Source: DATEZO01 sp035255485 (lineage in GTDB: Bacteria; Pseudomonadota; Gammaproteobacteria; Burkholderiales; Burkholderiaceae_D). From it: a DNA stretch of 32,373 nucleotides. The stretch's first letter is position 1. Every line of letters begins with the position of its first letter. Below are positions 8,534 through 17,444 of the stretch, in pieces. The stretch covers positions 1-32,373 of the forward strand of contig DATEZO010000126.1 of NCBI GenBank assembly GCA_035255485.1, read 5' to 3'. Below the pieces are notes generated by a model. It searched no databases, was not told the origin of the DNA, and worked only from the letters and a program-made list of their open reading frames with translations. The translations under genes and the position numbers were made by a program.

Positions 8534-10489
8534 ATGGATCAGAAAGCGCCTGACCCGCAGCAGCGGGCCGTAATTGAAGCCGACCCAGCTGCCCGAATCC
8601 TTGTGCATGCCGGCCCGGGAACCGGAAAAACGCAGGTATCGGCATTGCGTCTGGCGCATCTCATCAGTGCGGGTCTGAAGCCGGGAGAGATTCTTACACT
8701 GAGCTTCTCGAGAAGTGCGGTCCGTACACTGATGAGGCGGCTTGAGCGCTCCGCGGGCGCAAGTGCCGCTGTGACTGAAGATCTGCGGCATCTTTCCGTC
8801 CGGACCTTCGATTCCTGGACCTTCCGCATTCTGAGGCAACTTGGTGAGACTCCGACGGATCTGCTCGCCACCTCCTATGAGAAAAACATCCGGACCCTGA
8901 CTGAGCGCATAGAAGGCGAGGATGCCAGCGCGGTGCGGACGCTGCTCGGGGGCGTCCGCCACGTCATCATCGATGAGTTCCAGGACCTGCCGGGTGTTCG
9001 GGGCAGACTAGTCCTTGCGCTTCTGCGGCTACTGGCGCCGCAGACGGGCGGAGGCGCCGGTTTCACGGTACTGGGTGATCCTGCTCAGGCCATCTACGGC
9101 TTTGCCGCAGGTGCAGAGGATTCCGGCGAAAGCGAAAAAGAAGACTACTGGGCCATGCTGTGGGCATGCTACGGCGACACTCTGCGCGAAATCGAGCTCA
9201 CCCGGAATTACCGAGCCGTCACGTCACTGTCCGAGGTCACGCTCCAGCTGCGAAACATCCTCCGCCGGAAGACAGCGGGCGAAAAAAAACTTGAGATGGT
9301 CGATCGCTTCATCGACCAGCTGCCAACATCGACAACCAGACTGTCCGCCGAATGGCTGATATGTCTGCCGGAAGGCTCCGTCGCCATTCTGACCCGTACG
9401 AACGGTGAGGCATTGCGGGTCGCTCAGCAGCTGCTGGGGAAAGACGTGGAAGGGCCTGGCGTGCCGTTTATTCTCCAGCTGGCGGGTTACCGGCATCCTG
9501 TTCCTGCATGGATTGCGGCGTTGCTGTCGCAACTACGTGCCGGGAACCTCGTGAAATCCAGATTCGACCAGATATACGCTCACATCACGGGCAAGTACAG
9601 TGCTGCGCAGATTGAGGCACTCCGTCTTCCGCCCGCGGATGCAGCATGGTCACGACTTCTGCATGCCAGCGGAGCAGCTGAGACAGAGACGTCGCTGGAC
9701 ATGACCGAATTGCGGAAGAGGATGGACTGGCCAGACGCTTTTCCGGATGATCAGGCTGTACCTGACGCCGGCTTGTATATCACGACAATCCATCAGGCCA
9801 AAGGTATGGAATTCGATTCGGTCGCCCTGCTCAGACACGAGAGGGGTGAACAGGAATCCTCGAATATGGACAGGGCCGAGGAGGCCTGTGTGAACTTCGT
9901 TGCCATTACCCGCGCTGGAAAACAGCTGGGCGCCATTGGCGCAGACTGCATCTTCAAGGCGCCTGTGCAGCGGGAATTTGCAAAGGGCGCACGCTCAAGG
10001 CTATGTCACTGGTGGTCCGGCTGGGTCAATCTCGAAATCGGCATTGCCGGAGACATCAACGCGGCAGGCTTTGTCGATACACGGATACACGAAGGAACGG
10101 AGAAGATAGCCGTAGTTCAGCAGCTGCTGCTGACCGGCGCGGCTTCCCTTCGCGGCTATAAAGTGCTCCTGTGCAAACGTGCGTCCCCGGAAAATCCCGC
10201 GCATGTTCTGTACGGCATTCACCTGCAGAATCCGGACGGCGGGCCCGGTGCACTGATCGGGATAACTGCTCCGCAGCTCACCTATGATCTGCTCTCGTTG
10301 CTGAGCAACGGGTTTTCCCTCCCGCAACGAATCATGAACCTGAGGATCGGCGAAGTGGTGACAGTCAGGGGAAGCGATGAGCTGCCGGAATATGTGCCGG
10401 AGCCATATCACCTTAGCAGACTGTGGCTGGGCGTTACGTTGATCGGGACGGGCGATTTCAAACCCTTCAAAAAGGGCGGAAAAGGATAG
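8534..10489 (+). CDS. UvrD/PcrA-like superfamily 1 DNA helicase
   Basis: 651 aa. SF1A motifs in order: Q-motif with DPQQRAVI (about 7-14), Walker A AGPGTGKT (26-33), Walker B IIDEFQD (about 144-150), GDPAQAIYGF (about 180), ELTRNYR, TIHQAKGMEFD (about 418) and VNFVAITRA, covering motifs I to VI of a 3'-5' DNA helicase. It is shorter than UvrD, and the C-terminal 190 residues after motif VI show no motif that I recognise. Second gene of the five-gene operon: it starts 4 bases after the SNF2 gene and stops 2 bases before the DrmA-like gene, so co-translation is likely. Helicases of this type are not part of textbook DISARM, so it is either an accessory subunit or a marker of a variant system. 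Confidence 0.88.
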   Translation: MDQKAPDPQQRAVIEADPAARILVHAGPGTGKTQVSALRLAHLISAGLKPGEILTLSFSRSAVRTLMRRLERSAGASAAVTEDLRHLSVRTFDSWTFRILRQLGETPTDLLATSYEKNIRTLTERIEGEDASAVRTLLGGVRHVIIDEFQDLPGVRGRLVLALLRLLAPQTGGGAGFTVLGDPAQAIYGFAAGAEDSGESEKEDYWAMLWACYGDTLREIELTRNYRAVTSLSEVTLQLRNILRRKTAGEKKLEMVDRFIDQLPTSTTRLSAEWLICLPEGSVAILTRTNGEALRVAQQLLGKDVEGPGVPFILQLAGYRHPVPAWIAALLSQLRAGNLVKSRFDQIYAHITGKYSAAQIEALRLPPADAAWSRLLHASGAAETETSLDMTELRKRMDWPDAFPDDQAVPDAGLYITTIHQAKGMEFDSVALLRHERGEQESSNMDRAEEACVNFVAITRAGKQLGAIGADCIFKAPVQREFAKGARSRLCHWWSGWVNLEIGIAGDINAAGFVDTRIHEGTEKIAVVQQLLLTGAASLRGYKVLLCKRASPENPAHVLYGIHLQNPDGGPGALIGITAPQLTYDLLSLLSNGFSLPQRIMNLRIGEVVTVRGSDELPEYVPEPYHLSRLWLGVTLIGTGDFKPFKKGGKG

Positions 10490-10491
10490 CG

Positions 10492-13400
10492 ATGGATAAG
10501 AAAGAAACACGACACGAGCTCGCCAGAATGGCGGCAAACCTGCTTCTCGGACCGATGCAGGAGAACGAAGTATTGGGCGCCCCCCCAGGCGACACCTATC
10601 TCACGGGTATTCTGTGGCCACAAGGAGCGGTGGTTTCCGGCGAGGAGGACGACACAGGTGGTACCGAGACATCGGGCGGCATGGATGAAGATGAAAGCGC
10701 CGTCCCCGGCTACCGAGCGGTCCGTCCATGTTCGATCGGGATTACGTTTGCGGTCGATGCCGCTGCGCTGGTCACGGTTGACCTCGGGCAGACAGCCCGT
10801 TATCACCCTACGGTCCCGGATCAGCAAGCGGCGGGCGTGGGAGAGGAAAAGCGGCGCCTTCCGGTCCAGTGGACACGTGTTCACCTAGGATATTCTTTCA
10901 CGATGGATCCGTCCGAAACCCGGGAAAGCTGGAAGGTAAACGAATTCCAGAATCCCTCCGGATCAAAGATAGTGGACAACCGCGTTTCGGTACATGTCCG
11001 GCGGCGCGTGGCAGGAAGTCAGCTTGTCTTCACCGTCACGCTGATTAACGATTTGCGGGAAGACAGCAACGACATTGAGTCACGCGATGCGCGTTGCCTG
11101 TTTCAGTCAGAAGTGCGTATCAGCGCACAGCTGGCCGGTGGCGTTCCCGCGATTCAGCCGCGTTTTCAGATTGCGGTGTCGGAAGACGACGAAGACGCAT
11201 TGACCAATTCACTTCTGTACCGTGACGTACACGAGTACGCCGTGGGCCACGGAATCGCAGCTACGTGGGATGACCTTCAGACAGGGGCCGTCGAAGCCGT
11301 CCGTACGGCGTGGCTCCCCGAGGCATCAGTGGCGGGCACCGATCCTCGCGGAAGTAAGTTGCTGAAATCGGTTACCGAAAAGTTCCCTGATATGTTGAGG
11401 GCCGGTTTCCTATCGCAGGAGAACAGCCGAAAAGACGTGGTATCAGCGCTGGAGGCTTTCGCAGGTTGCTACAAGTTTTGGATCGAGGAAAAGCTTGAGA
11501 ATGCGGTCGGGCAGTTTTCAGGCACACATCGGAAGGCCGCCAATTTCAATCTGAAGCGGTGCGAGGACACCGCGGCGCGCATAACGTCCGGTATTGAAAT
11601 ACTGAAAAAGAATAATGATGCATGGACTGCCTTCACGCTGGCTAACAAAGCCATGGACCGTCAGTCACACTTTCCGGCCAAGGAGGAAAGACAAGGTCCG
11701 CTGGTTTGGCGCCCGTTTCAGCTGGCGTTCATGCTTCTCGTCATACCCGGACTGGTTGAGGAATCCGGTGACGACCGGAACTGCATGGACCTGCTCTGGT
11801 TCCCGACCGGTGGCGGCAAAACGGAAGCGTACCTCGGCATCACCGCTTTTCAGATCTTCTACCGCCGCCTTACCAGCGGTACACGTCGCGACAGTGGAGG
11901 CGTTGATGTTCTCATGCGTTATACGCTAAGACTGCTCACGGTACAGCAGTTCCAGCGTGCCGCAGCGCTGATCACGGCGAGCGACATGATCCGCGGTGAA
12001 GATAAACGGCTCGGCAATGCCCCCATTACGCTTGGCCTTTACGTAGGCGGCGAGGCTACGCCAAACAAGATGGATGATGCGCGGACTGCCATCCGAGACG
12101 AGCACGCCGGCCTCAGTCCCAAGTCGACGCCGCGCCAGTTACTGCGATGCCCCGTATGCGGCACAGACCTGCCAGCTTCGGGCTATCGTGCGCATGCGAC
12201 CGACCCGGTGATCGAGATCAGCTGCCAGAACAAGGGATGCGGGACTGGTGGGAGGGCGCTGCCTGTGCTGACGGTGGACGACCCCATATATGCCAGTCCG
12301 CCCTCGCTCCTGATCGGGACGATCGACAAGTTTGCGCAGATACCGCGTAGTACTAGCATCCGGCGGCTGTTCGGGATCGACTCGGGCCTGCGTCCGGGGC
12401 TTATCATCCAGGACGAGTTGCATCTGATTTCCGGGCCGCTAGGTTCGATGGCCGGCTTGTACGAAACCGTAGTGGATTTTCTCTGTACGAAAGACGGCAT
12501 CCGGCCGAAGATCATCGGATCGACTGCGACCATTGGTCAGGCTGGCCGTCAGGTGAAGGCGCTGTTCGACCGGTCGGTCCTGCAGTTTCCGCCTCCGGGA
12601 TTCGACGCGGCTGATTCTTTCTTCGCTGTCAGGGACGATAAGGGGGATGACCGCCTCTACATCGGTATTCCTAGCGCAGGCCGAAGCCCCAAGTTTGCTC
12701 TGCAGGCTGTCGTCGCTAGCCTGCTGCAGAGCGCGGCAGCAATCCGTGCATCGGGGACGGTGGAGGACTCGGATATCGATCCATACTGGACCTGCGTTGC
12801 GTACTTCAACAGTCTGCGCGAGCTCGGCGGTGCGCATGTACTTCTGCAGGATGACGTTCCAAGGCAAATGCAGTTTCTGGCAACACGGCTTAATACGCCT
12901 GTCCGCAATCTGGAACACCGGCCTGAGGAGCTAAGCAGCCGGGTTTCCTCGCGTGATTTACCAGCAGTGTTGCAGAGTCTTGAAGCTGGATTACAGGGGG
13001 GCGGCGATCTCTTCGGTGACAGCCCGAGAGATGCCGTCCTTGCGTCCAACATGATATCGGTGGGCGTTGACGTACCTCGTCTGGGGTTGATGGTAGTAAA
13101 CGGACAGCCCAAATCGACTGCGGAATACATTCAGGCAAGCAGCCGGGTTGGACGCGGAATGCCGGGACTCGTCTATACCCTGTATAACTTTGGCCGCCCA
13201 AGAGATCTGTCCCATTTCGAGCATTTCCGCGGGTATCACGGAGCTCTGTACCGGCGCGTCGAAGCAACAAGTGTCACCCCTTGGGCGCCGCGTGCGCGCG
13301 ACAAGGCACTTCATGCGGTCCTGATCGCTGCGATCAGACATCTCGTGCCAGGAATGTCGGGTGACGAGGATGCGAGTAAGTTCGCAGGCGCATTGGCAGA

Positions 13401-13737
13401 CGTGGACGCGATCCTTGCCAGGATTGAGGCAAGAATCGAGGCTGGTACGGAAGGAGTTGAAACAGAGGAAGCGCTGGTGCAGATGCGTGACATCGTGCAG
13501 CAGTGGGCGCTCCGCAGTGCCGAGGCAAAGGCGACCGGCTCAAAGCTGAACTACTGGGAGAAGAAGGCACCATTCGGCAAGACGACGCCCTACCTGATGT
13601 ACGCGGCGGAAGAAGGTAACAACGGAAGCGGCTTTGGCCGGCCAACACCCAACACCATGCGCGAAGTAGAACCTTCAACCGCTTTTGTTTTCAAGCGAAT
13701 TCCAAAGAAGATTGAGGACACAAATGGCAATCAGTAA
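10492..13737 (+). CDS. drmA: DISARM DrmA-like helicase
   Basis: 1081 aa from ATG 10492, with AGGA about 7 bases upstream. Helicase core: Walker A LLWFPTGGGKTEAYL (about residues 434-448), a Cys-pair zinc-ribbon-like insert (CPVCGTD ... CQNKGCG, about 553-585), a DELH Walker B in IIQDELHLISGP (about 638), GSTATIG, and a C-terminal lobe with YIQASSRVGRGMPGLV plus YNFGRPRDLSHFEHF (about 880-910). The WFPTGGGKTEAYL block and the S-H-F-E-H-F segment are typical of DrmA. In DISARM, DrmA works with DrmB as a DNA-loading complex that senses incoming phage DNA and is blocked by self methylation. Followed by drmB with a 14-base overlap, as in known DISARM loci. Family call is strong; activity in this strain is not shown. 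Confidence 0.87.
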   Translation: MDKKETRHELARMAANLLLGPMQENEVLGAPPGDTYLTGILWPQGAVVSGEEDDTGGTETSGGMDEDESAVPGYRAVRPCSIGITFAVDAAALVTVDLGQTARYHPTVPDQQAAGVGEEKRRLPVQWTRVHLGYSFTMDPSETRESWKVNEFQNPSGSKIVDNRVSVHVRRRVAGSQLVFTVTLINDLREDSNDIESRDARCLFQSEVRISAQLAGGVPAIQPRFQIAVSEDDEDALTNSLLYRDVHEYAVGHGIAATWDDLQTGAVEAVRTAWLPEASVAGTDPRGSKLLKSVTEKFPDMLRAGFLSQENSRKDVVSALEAFAGCYKFWIEEKLENAVGQFSGTHRKAANFNLKRCEDTAARITSGIEILKKNNDAWTAFTLANKAMDRQSHFPAKEERQGPLVWRPFQLAFMLLVIPGLVEESGDDRNCMDLLWFPTGGGKTEAYLGITAFQIFYRRLTSGTRRDSGGVDVLMRYTLRLLTVQQFQRAAALITASDMIRGEDKRLGNAPITLGLYVGGEATPNKMDDARTAIRDEHAGLSPKSTPRQLLRCPVCGTDLPASGYRAHATDPVIEISCQNKGCGTGGRALPVLTVDDPIYASPPSLLIGTIDKFAQIPRSTSIRRLFGIDSGLRPGLIIQDELHLISGPLGSMAGLYETVVDFLCTKDGIRPKIIGSTATIGQAGRQVKALFDRSVLQFPPPGFDAADSFFAVRDDKGDDRLYIGIPSAGRSPKFALQAVVASLLQSAAAIRASGTVEDSDIDPYWTCVAYFNSLRELGGAHVLLQDDVPRQMQFLATRLNTPVRNLEHRPEELSSRVSSRDLPAVLQSLEAGLQGGGDLFGDSPRDAVLASNMISVGVDVPRLGLMVVNGQPKSTAEYIQASSRVGRGMPGLVYTLYNFGRPRDLSHFEHFRGYHGALYRRVEATSVTPWAPRARDKALHAVLIAAIRHLVPGMSGDEDASKFAGALADVDAILARIEARIEAGTEGVETEEALVQMRDIVQQWALRSAEAKATGSKLNYWEKKAPFGKTTPYLMYAAEEGNNGSGFGRPTPNTMREVEPSTAFVFKRIPKKIEDTNGNQ

Positions 13738-15583
13738 GAAGTCCGGTCCCGCTCCCGAAGGAGTTGAGCCTCTCGGTACAGTACGCAGGTCTCAACTCAT
13801 CTCAACATACGGCATTGGTGGCATTATCGATCTCGACAAGGGCTCTTTCATGCCGATGGGTCTTGAGGACTGGGAGCGGGTCACCAGCCACCCTGCGCTG
13901 AGAATCACCGAAGGACGGCTCCAGGCACAGCTGGACGTCGATCATTTCAGGATGCCGCCTGTCGTGAAGCCAATCCGCGGCACTCCGATGGTGGAGCTGA
14001 AAAGTACCGCGCCGGCCGTCCGTTTTCCGGAGTGGCACGAGTGCCCCAAATGTCACCGCATCGGGACCGAAGGAGATCCGTTCGAGCTCTGCGCCGATAA
14101 TGCCAGACTTCAGTGTACTAATCCCAAATGCGGTAAAGCAGTTACCACGCCTGTCCGTTTCGTGGTCGCATGCCGGCACGGCCATATAGACGAATTCCCC
14201 TGGGTGTGGTGGGCTCATCGCAGTCGTGATGGTGGGAGCTGTGCGGAGCCACGGCTGAAACTTCTTTCACATGGCAAATCGGCGTCGTTGGGCGACCTTT
14301 ATGTCAAATGCACCAGCTGTGACAGTGCGTCGACGCTCGGCGATGCGTTTTCGGCTGACAGTATGGTGAAGGCCACCTGCAGCGGATCACGGCCGTGGCT
14401 GTATGACAGAGAACGGGACTGTAAGGAAAAGCCGCGTGTTCTGCAACGTGGCGCCTCGAATATCCACTTCCCGGTCGTGGCCTCAGCCTTGTCCATTCCC
14501 CCGGTTACCGAAGTCGCGTACCAGATTGTCGAGCACCAGTGGATCGTGCTGGGTGCGGTGCCGGCTGATGCTATTGCCGGCGTCCTTGCTGGCATCGCTC
14601 CACGGTATGGACTGAGCGTAGAAGCACTCATGGCAGCGTTCCGGGAGCGTAAGAAGCTTGACGATCCTTCCTACACCGCTACGGAATCCAGTTCCCGTGC
14701 GGAGGAATACTCTGCGCTGTCCTCAGACCGGGAACCCGAGACAACTGCCGGATTTGCCTCCCAGTTTTGCAACACGGTTATGGAGCCTCCAGCGAAAATC
14801 GCTCATTGGTTTGATCTCATCGGAGCCGTGTCACGTCTCAGGGAGGTGCGTGCACTTGCAGGTTTTACGCGTATCGAACCATATCCTGTTGCAAGCGAAC
14901 AGATCGGTCAGGCGATAAAAGAAAACCGTATATCGCGTCTTTCAAAGAGGCCGTCCAACTGGCTGCCGGCCACGGAAATCAAGGGGGAGGGAATATTTCT
15001 CCGGTTCCGCACTGAAGCGATTGACCAGTGGATGGAAGATAACCCGGCTCTTGCTGAACGCATCAGCGTAATGGAATCACGTTCCGCGCAGATAGCATCG
15101 GAAAAAGGGTACAAGCGGGACTACACAATCACGGCACGGCTGCTGCTGGTTCACTCCTTCGCGCATGCACTGATTCGTCAGATATCAGTGGCCTGCGGTT
15201 ACTCCTCTTCGGCACTGCGTGAACGCCTGTATATCGCCGAACCGTCGGACGGGCGCAGTGCAATGAATGGTGTACTGGTCTATACCGGATCGCCGGACTC
15301 CGAGGGCAGCCTCGGTGGCCTTGTTCGTCTCGCAGAGCCGAAGCTGCTTGAAAAAATTGTCCTGGAGACGATCAGGAATGCAGGCTGGTGCGGCAGCGAC
15401 CCGGTGTGTCTTGAAACCGATCCGAGGCAGTCCGGCGACCGGCTCAGCGGCGCCGCCTGTCACTGCTGCCTGCTGGTTCCCGAGACAGCATGCGAGAAAT
15501 TCAACCGTGAGCTGGATCGCACCATGCTGATCGGAGATGCTCAGGGCAAGTGGAACGGTTTCTTTGCGACGGGCGGTGAATAG
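13724..15583 (+). CDS. drmB: DISARM DrmB-like DUF1998 protein
   Basis: 619 aa from ATG 13724, with GAGGA upstream, overlapping drmA by 14 bases. The N-terminus carries the typical G-T-V-R-R-S-Q-L-I-S-T-Y-G-I-G segment. Several Cys clusters follow (CPKCHRIG, CTNPKCGK, CRHGHIDEFPW, CTSCDSA), consistent with zinc ribbons. The C-terminal 130 residues match a DUF1998 (MZB-like) pattern: LLVHSFAHALIRQI, Y-T-G-S-P-D-S-E-G-S-L-G-G-L, WCGSDPVC, and GAACHCCLLVPETACE. DrmB is the partner of DrmA and the second core gene of DISARM. The gene after it would normally be drmC (phospholipase D fold), but here it is a NERD-helicase. Confidence 0.88.
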   Translation: MAISKKSGPAPEGVEPLGTVRRSQLISTYGIGGIIDLDKGSFMPMGLEDWERVTSHPALRITEGRLQAQLDVDHFRMPPVVKPIRGTPMVELKSTAPAVRFPEWHECPKCHRIGTEGDPFELCADNARLQCTNPKCGKAVTTPVRFVVACRHGHIDEFPWVWWAHRSRDGGSCAEPRLKLLSHGKSASLGDLYVKCTSCDSASTLGDAFSADSMVKATCSGSRPWLYDRERDCKEKPRVLQRGASNIHFPVVASALSIPPVTEVAYQIVEHQWIVLGAVPADAIAGVLAGIAPRYGLSVEALMAAFRERKKLDDPSYTATESSSRAEEYSALSSDREPETTAGFASQFCNTVMEPPAKIAHWFDLIGAVSRLREVRALAGFTRIEPYPVASEQIGQAIKENRISRLSKRPSNWLPATEIKGEGIFLRFRTEAIDQWMEDNPALAERISVMESRSAQIASEKGYKRDYTITARLLLVHSFAHALIRQISVACGYSSSALRERLYIAEPSDGRSAMNGVLVYTGSPDSEGSLGGLVRLAEPKLLEKIVLETIRNAGWCGSDPVCLETDPRQSGDRLSGAACHCCLLVPETACEKFNRELDRTMLIGDAQGKWNGFFATGGE

Positions 15584-17317
15584 ATGATGGCAACGCTGAT
15601 TCCGGACAGCCCGAAGGACTGCACCTACGGCGAACGGCTGGTATTCGAAAAGCTCGGTCGCGATCTCGATAACGACTGGATAGTGCTTCATTCGCTGGGG
15701 CTACCCGGCCATCCGAAAAAGCTATGGGGAGAGGCTGATATCGTCGTGCTGTCAACGAGAGGTATTTTTGCACTCGAAGTGAAAGGCGGAAAAGTCTCCT
15801 GTCAGGACGGTGTGTGGACGTTTGGAGAGCCAAACGGGAAAAGCTACACAAAGAAGGAAGATCCTTGGACTCAGGCTAAGGAGACCATGTTTGCCATAAT
15901 GGAAACTTTGTGCGCTGCTGACAAAACCTTCAAGAATGTCCTGTTCGGTTACGGGGTTGTGATGCCCATGGAGACTTTTACTGCCACTGGTGCCGAGATT
16001 GAACAGGGTGTACTGCTCGATCGGCGCGAATTCAAAGCCAACCTTGGCTACTATATCGCCAGACTGAACCGTTTCTGGAACGATCAGTATCAGAAGAAGC
16101 ATGGTCGGACTCCAGGCCTGCCAACTCGCGCTGATATCCGGCGAGCCAGAGAAGTATTGCGCCCAAACGTGGAATCAGCATACAGCCTCGGCAGCTATCT
16201 GAACGGTGTCGAGAGCCAGCTTATCCAGTTATCACGTGATCAGGTCCGCGCGTCCCGGCGCATGGCAGCTAATCCCAGAACCATCGTCAGCGGAAAGGCC
16301 GGAACCGGTAAGACCATTATTGCACTAGAGCGCGCAGCACAGTTGACCAGTCAGGGTCTGCGTGTTGCATACCTTTGTTACAACAAGCTTCTCGCGAGGC
16401 ACGTCAGCAAGAGTCTGTCGGCGGATGCTCGCGCCGCTGGCGTAGAGGTACATCATGTCCATGCTCTTTACCGTGACGTAATCCAGAGCGCTGGCATGCT
16501 GGCCAGGCTCAGTGCAGCAGAAGGCGACCATGAGCTCTATTCGCGGATCTTTCCTGAAGTCTTTACCGAGGCATTCATCGAGACCAATTCAGAACCGTAC
16601 GATGCCCTGGTCGTGGACGAGGCGCAGGACCTCCTGACTCCTGAGAACCTTGAGGCGCTTGATGTAATGCTCCGGTACGGGCTCAACCGTGGAAAGTGGC
16701 ATATCTTTTTCGATCCCCTACAGAACATCTACAACAGTACTATTCAGGAGCAGGTACGCGAACGGCTCAGTGAGGCGCAGCCGGCAATGGATGAACTTTT
16801 TGAAAATTGTCGCAATACGCGGCAGGTCGCAGTCCAGGCGTCAATCATCTCCGGCATTGACCTCGCGCTGGAGGGAGCACCAGACGGTGTTGAGTGCGAG
16901 AACGTTTACTACAGCGACGAAGCAGCTTTCCACAAGCTGTTCGAAAAGGAAATCCGGGCACTGCTTCAGCAGCAGGTGAAACCGACCGACATCGCAATCC
17001 TCTCGATGCGCAAGCGGGAGAACTCACTGATCCACAACCTCGCAATCGTAGCCGGCATCCCTATTGTGGAAGCCGAGGATCCTGAAGAAAACGGAATTCT
17101 CTTCTCTACGATGCATGCGTTCAAAGGGCTTGAGCGTCTCGTAGTACTGGCTATCGACATGGAGGGTATCGGGCATCCTGCGTGCCGCATGCTTCACTAC
17201 GCGGGCCTGTCGCGCGCGCGTGCGGTGCTGAAAACGTTCATCCATCAGGACCAGAAACAGGCTTACATGGACCAAGCGGTTGCCTATGGAAGCCGCAGTC
17301 TGGGAGCACCGCATTAA
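15584..17317 (+). CDS. NERD nuclease domain fused to SF1 helicase
   Basis: 577 aa, starting directly after the drmB stop (ATG ATG at 15584/15587; either could be used). Residues about 10-130 form a NERD domain, a PD-(D/E)XK-type nuclease fold: YGERLVFEKL, then W-G-E-A-D-I-V-V (D52) and A-L-E-V-K-G-G (E65, K67) at the expected spacing. From about 215 to the end is an SF1 helicase: Walker A SGKAGTGKT (about 235), Walker B VVDEAQD (about 343), FFDPLQNIY, STMHAFKGLE and YAGLSRAR. A nuclease-helicase fusion could cleave DNA that the complex moves. It sits where drmC would be, so functional replacement of the PLD nuclease is my inference. The last gene of the tight operon; no terminator is obvious after it. 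Confidence 0.88.
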   Translation: MMATLIPDSPKDCTYGERLVFEKLGRDLDNDWIVLHSLGLPGHPKKLWGEADIVVLSTRGIFALEVKGGKVSCQDGVWTFGEPNGKSYTKKEDPWTQAKETMFAIMETLCAADKTFKNVLFGYGVVMPMETFTATGAEIEQGVLLDRREFKANLGYYIARLNRFWNDQYQKKHGRTPGLPTRADIRRAREVLRPNVESAYSLGSYLNGVESQLIQLSRDQVRASRRMAANPRTIVSGKAGTGKTIIALERAAQLTSQGLRVAYLCYNKLLARHVSKSLSADARAAGVEVHHVHALYRDVIQSAGMLARLSAAEGDHELYSRIFPEVFTEAFIETNSEPYDALVVDEAQDLLTPENLEALDVMLRYGLNRGKWHIFFDPLQNIYNSTIQEQVRERLSEAQPAMDELFENCRNTRQVAVQASIISGIDLALEGAPDGVECENVYYSDEAAFHKLFEKEIRALLQQQVKPTDIAILSMRKRENSLIHNLAIVAGIPIVEAEDPEENGILFSTMHAFKGLERLVVLAIDMEGIGHPACRMLHYAGLSRARAVLKTFIHQDQKQAYMDQAVAYGSRSLGAPH

Positions 17318-17444
17318 CTGGTGCTGCGAACTGCGTCTGTAGATTCTCTTTTCTCCATCAGTTGCTGTGGTCTCCCTGTCAGCTACGCATGCCTATCCCT
17401 GCTAAGAGAAAAATTCGAAAAAATCAAACGAGCACCTTCTCCTG

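Noticed and set aside
6034..17317. Calling the operon a standard class 1 or class 2 DISARM
   Set aside because: drmC is missing, there is no DrmMI adenine methylase and no drmE, and two SF1 helicases are extra. Only a DISARM-related call is supported.
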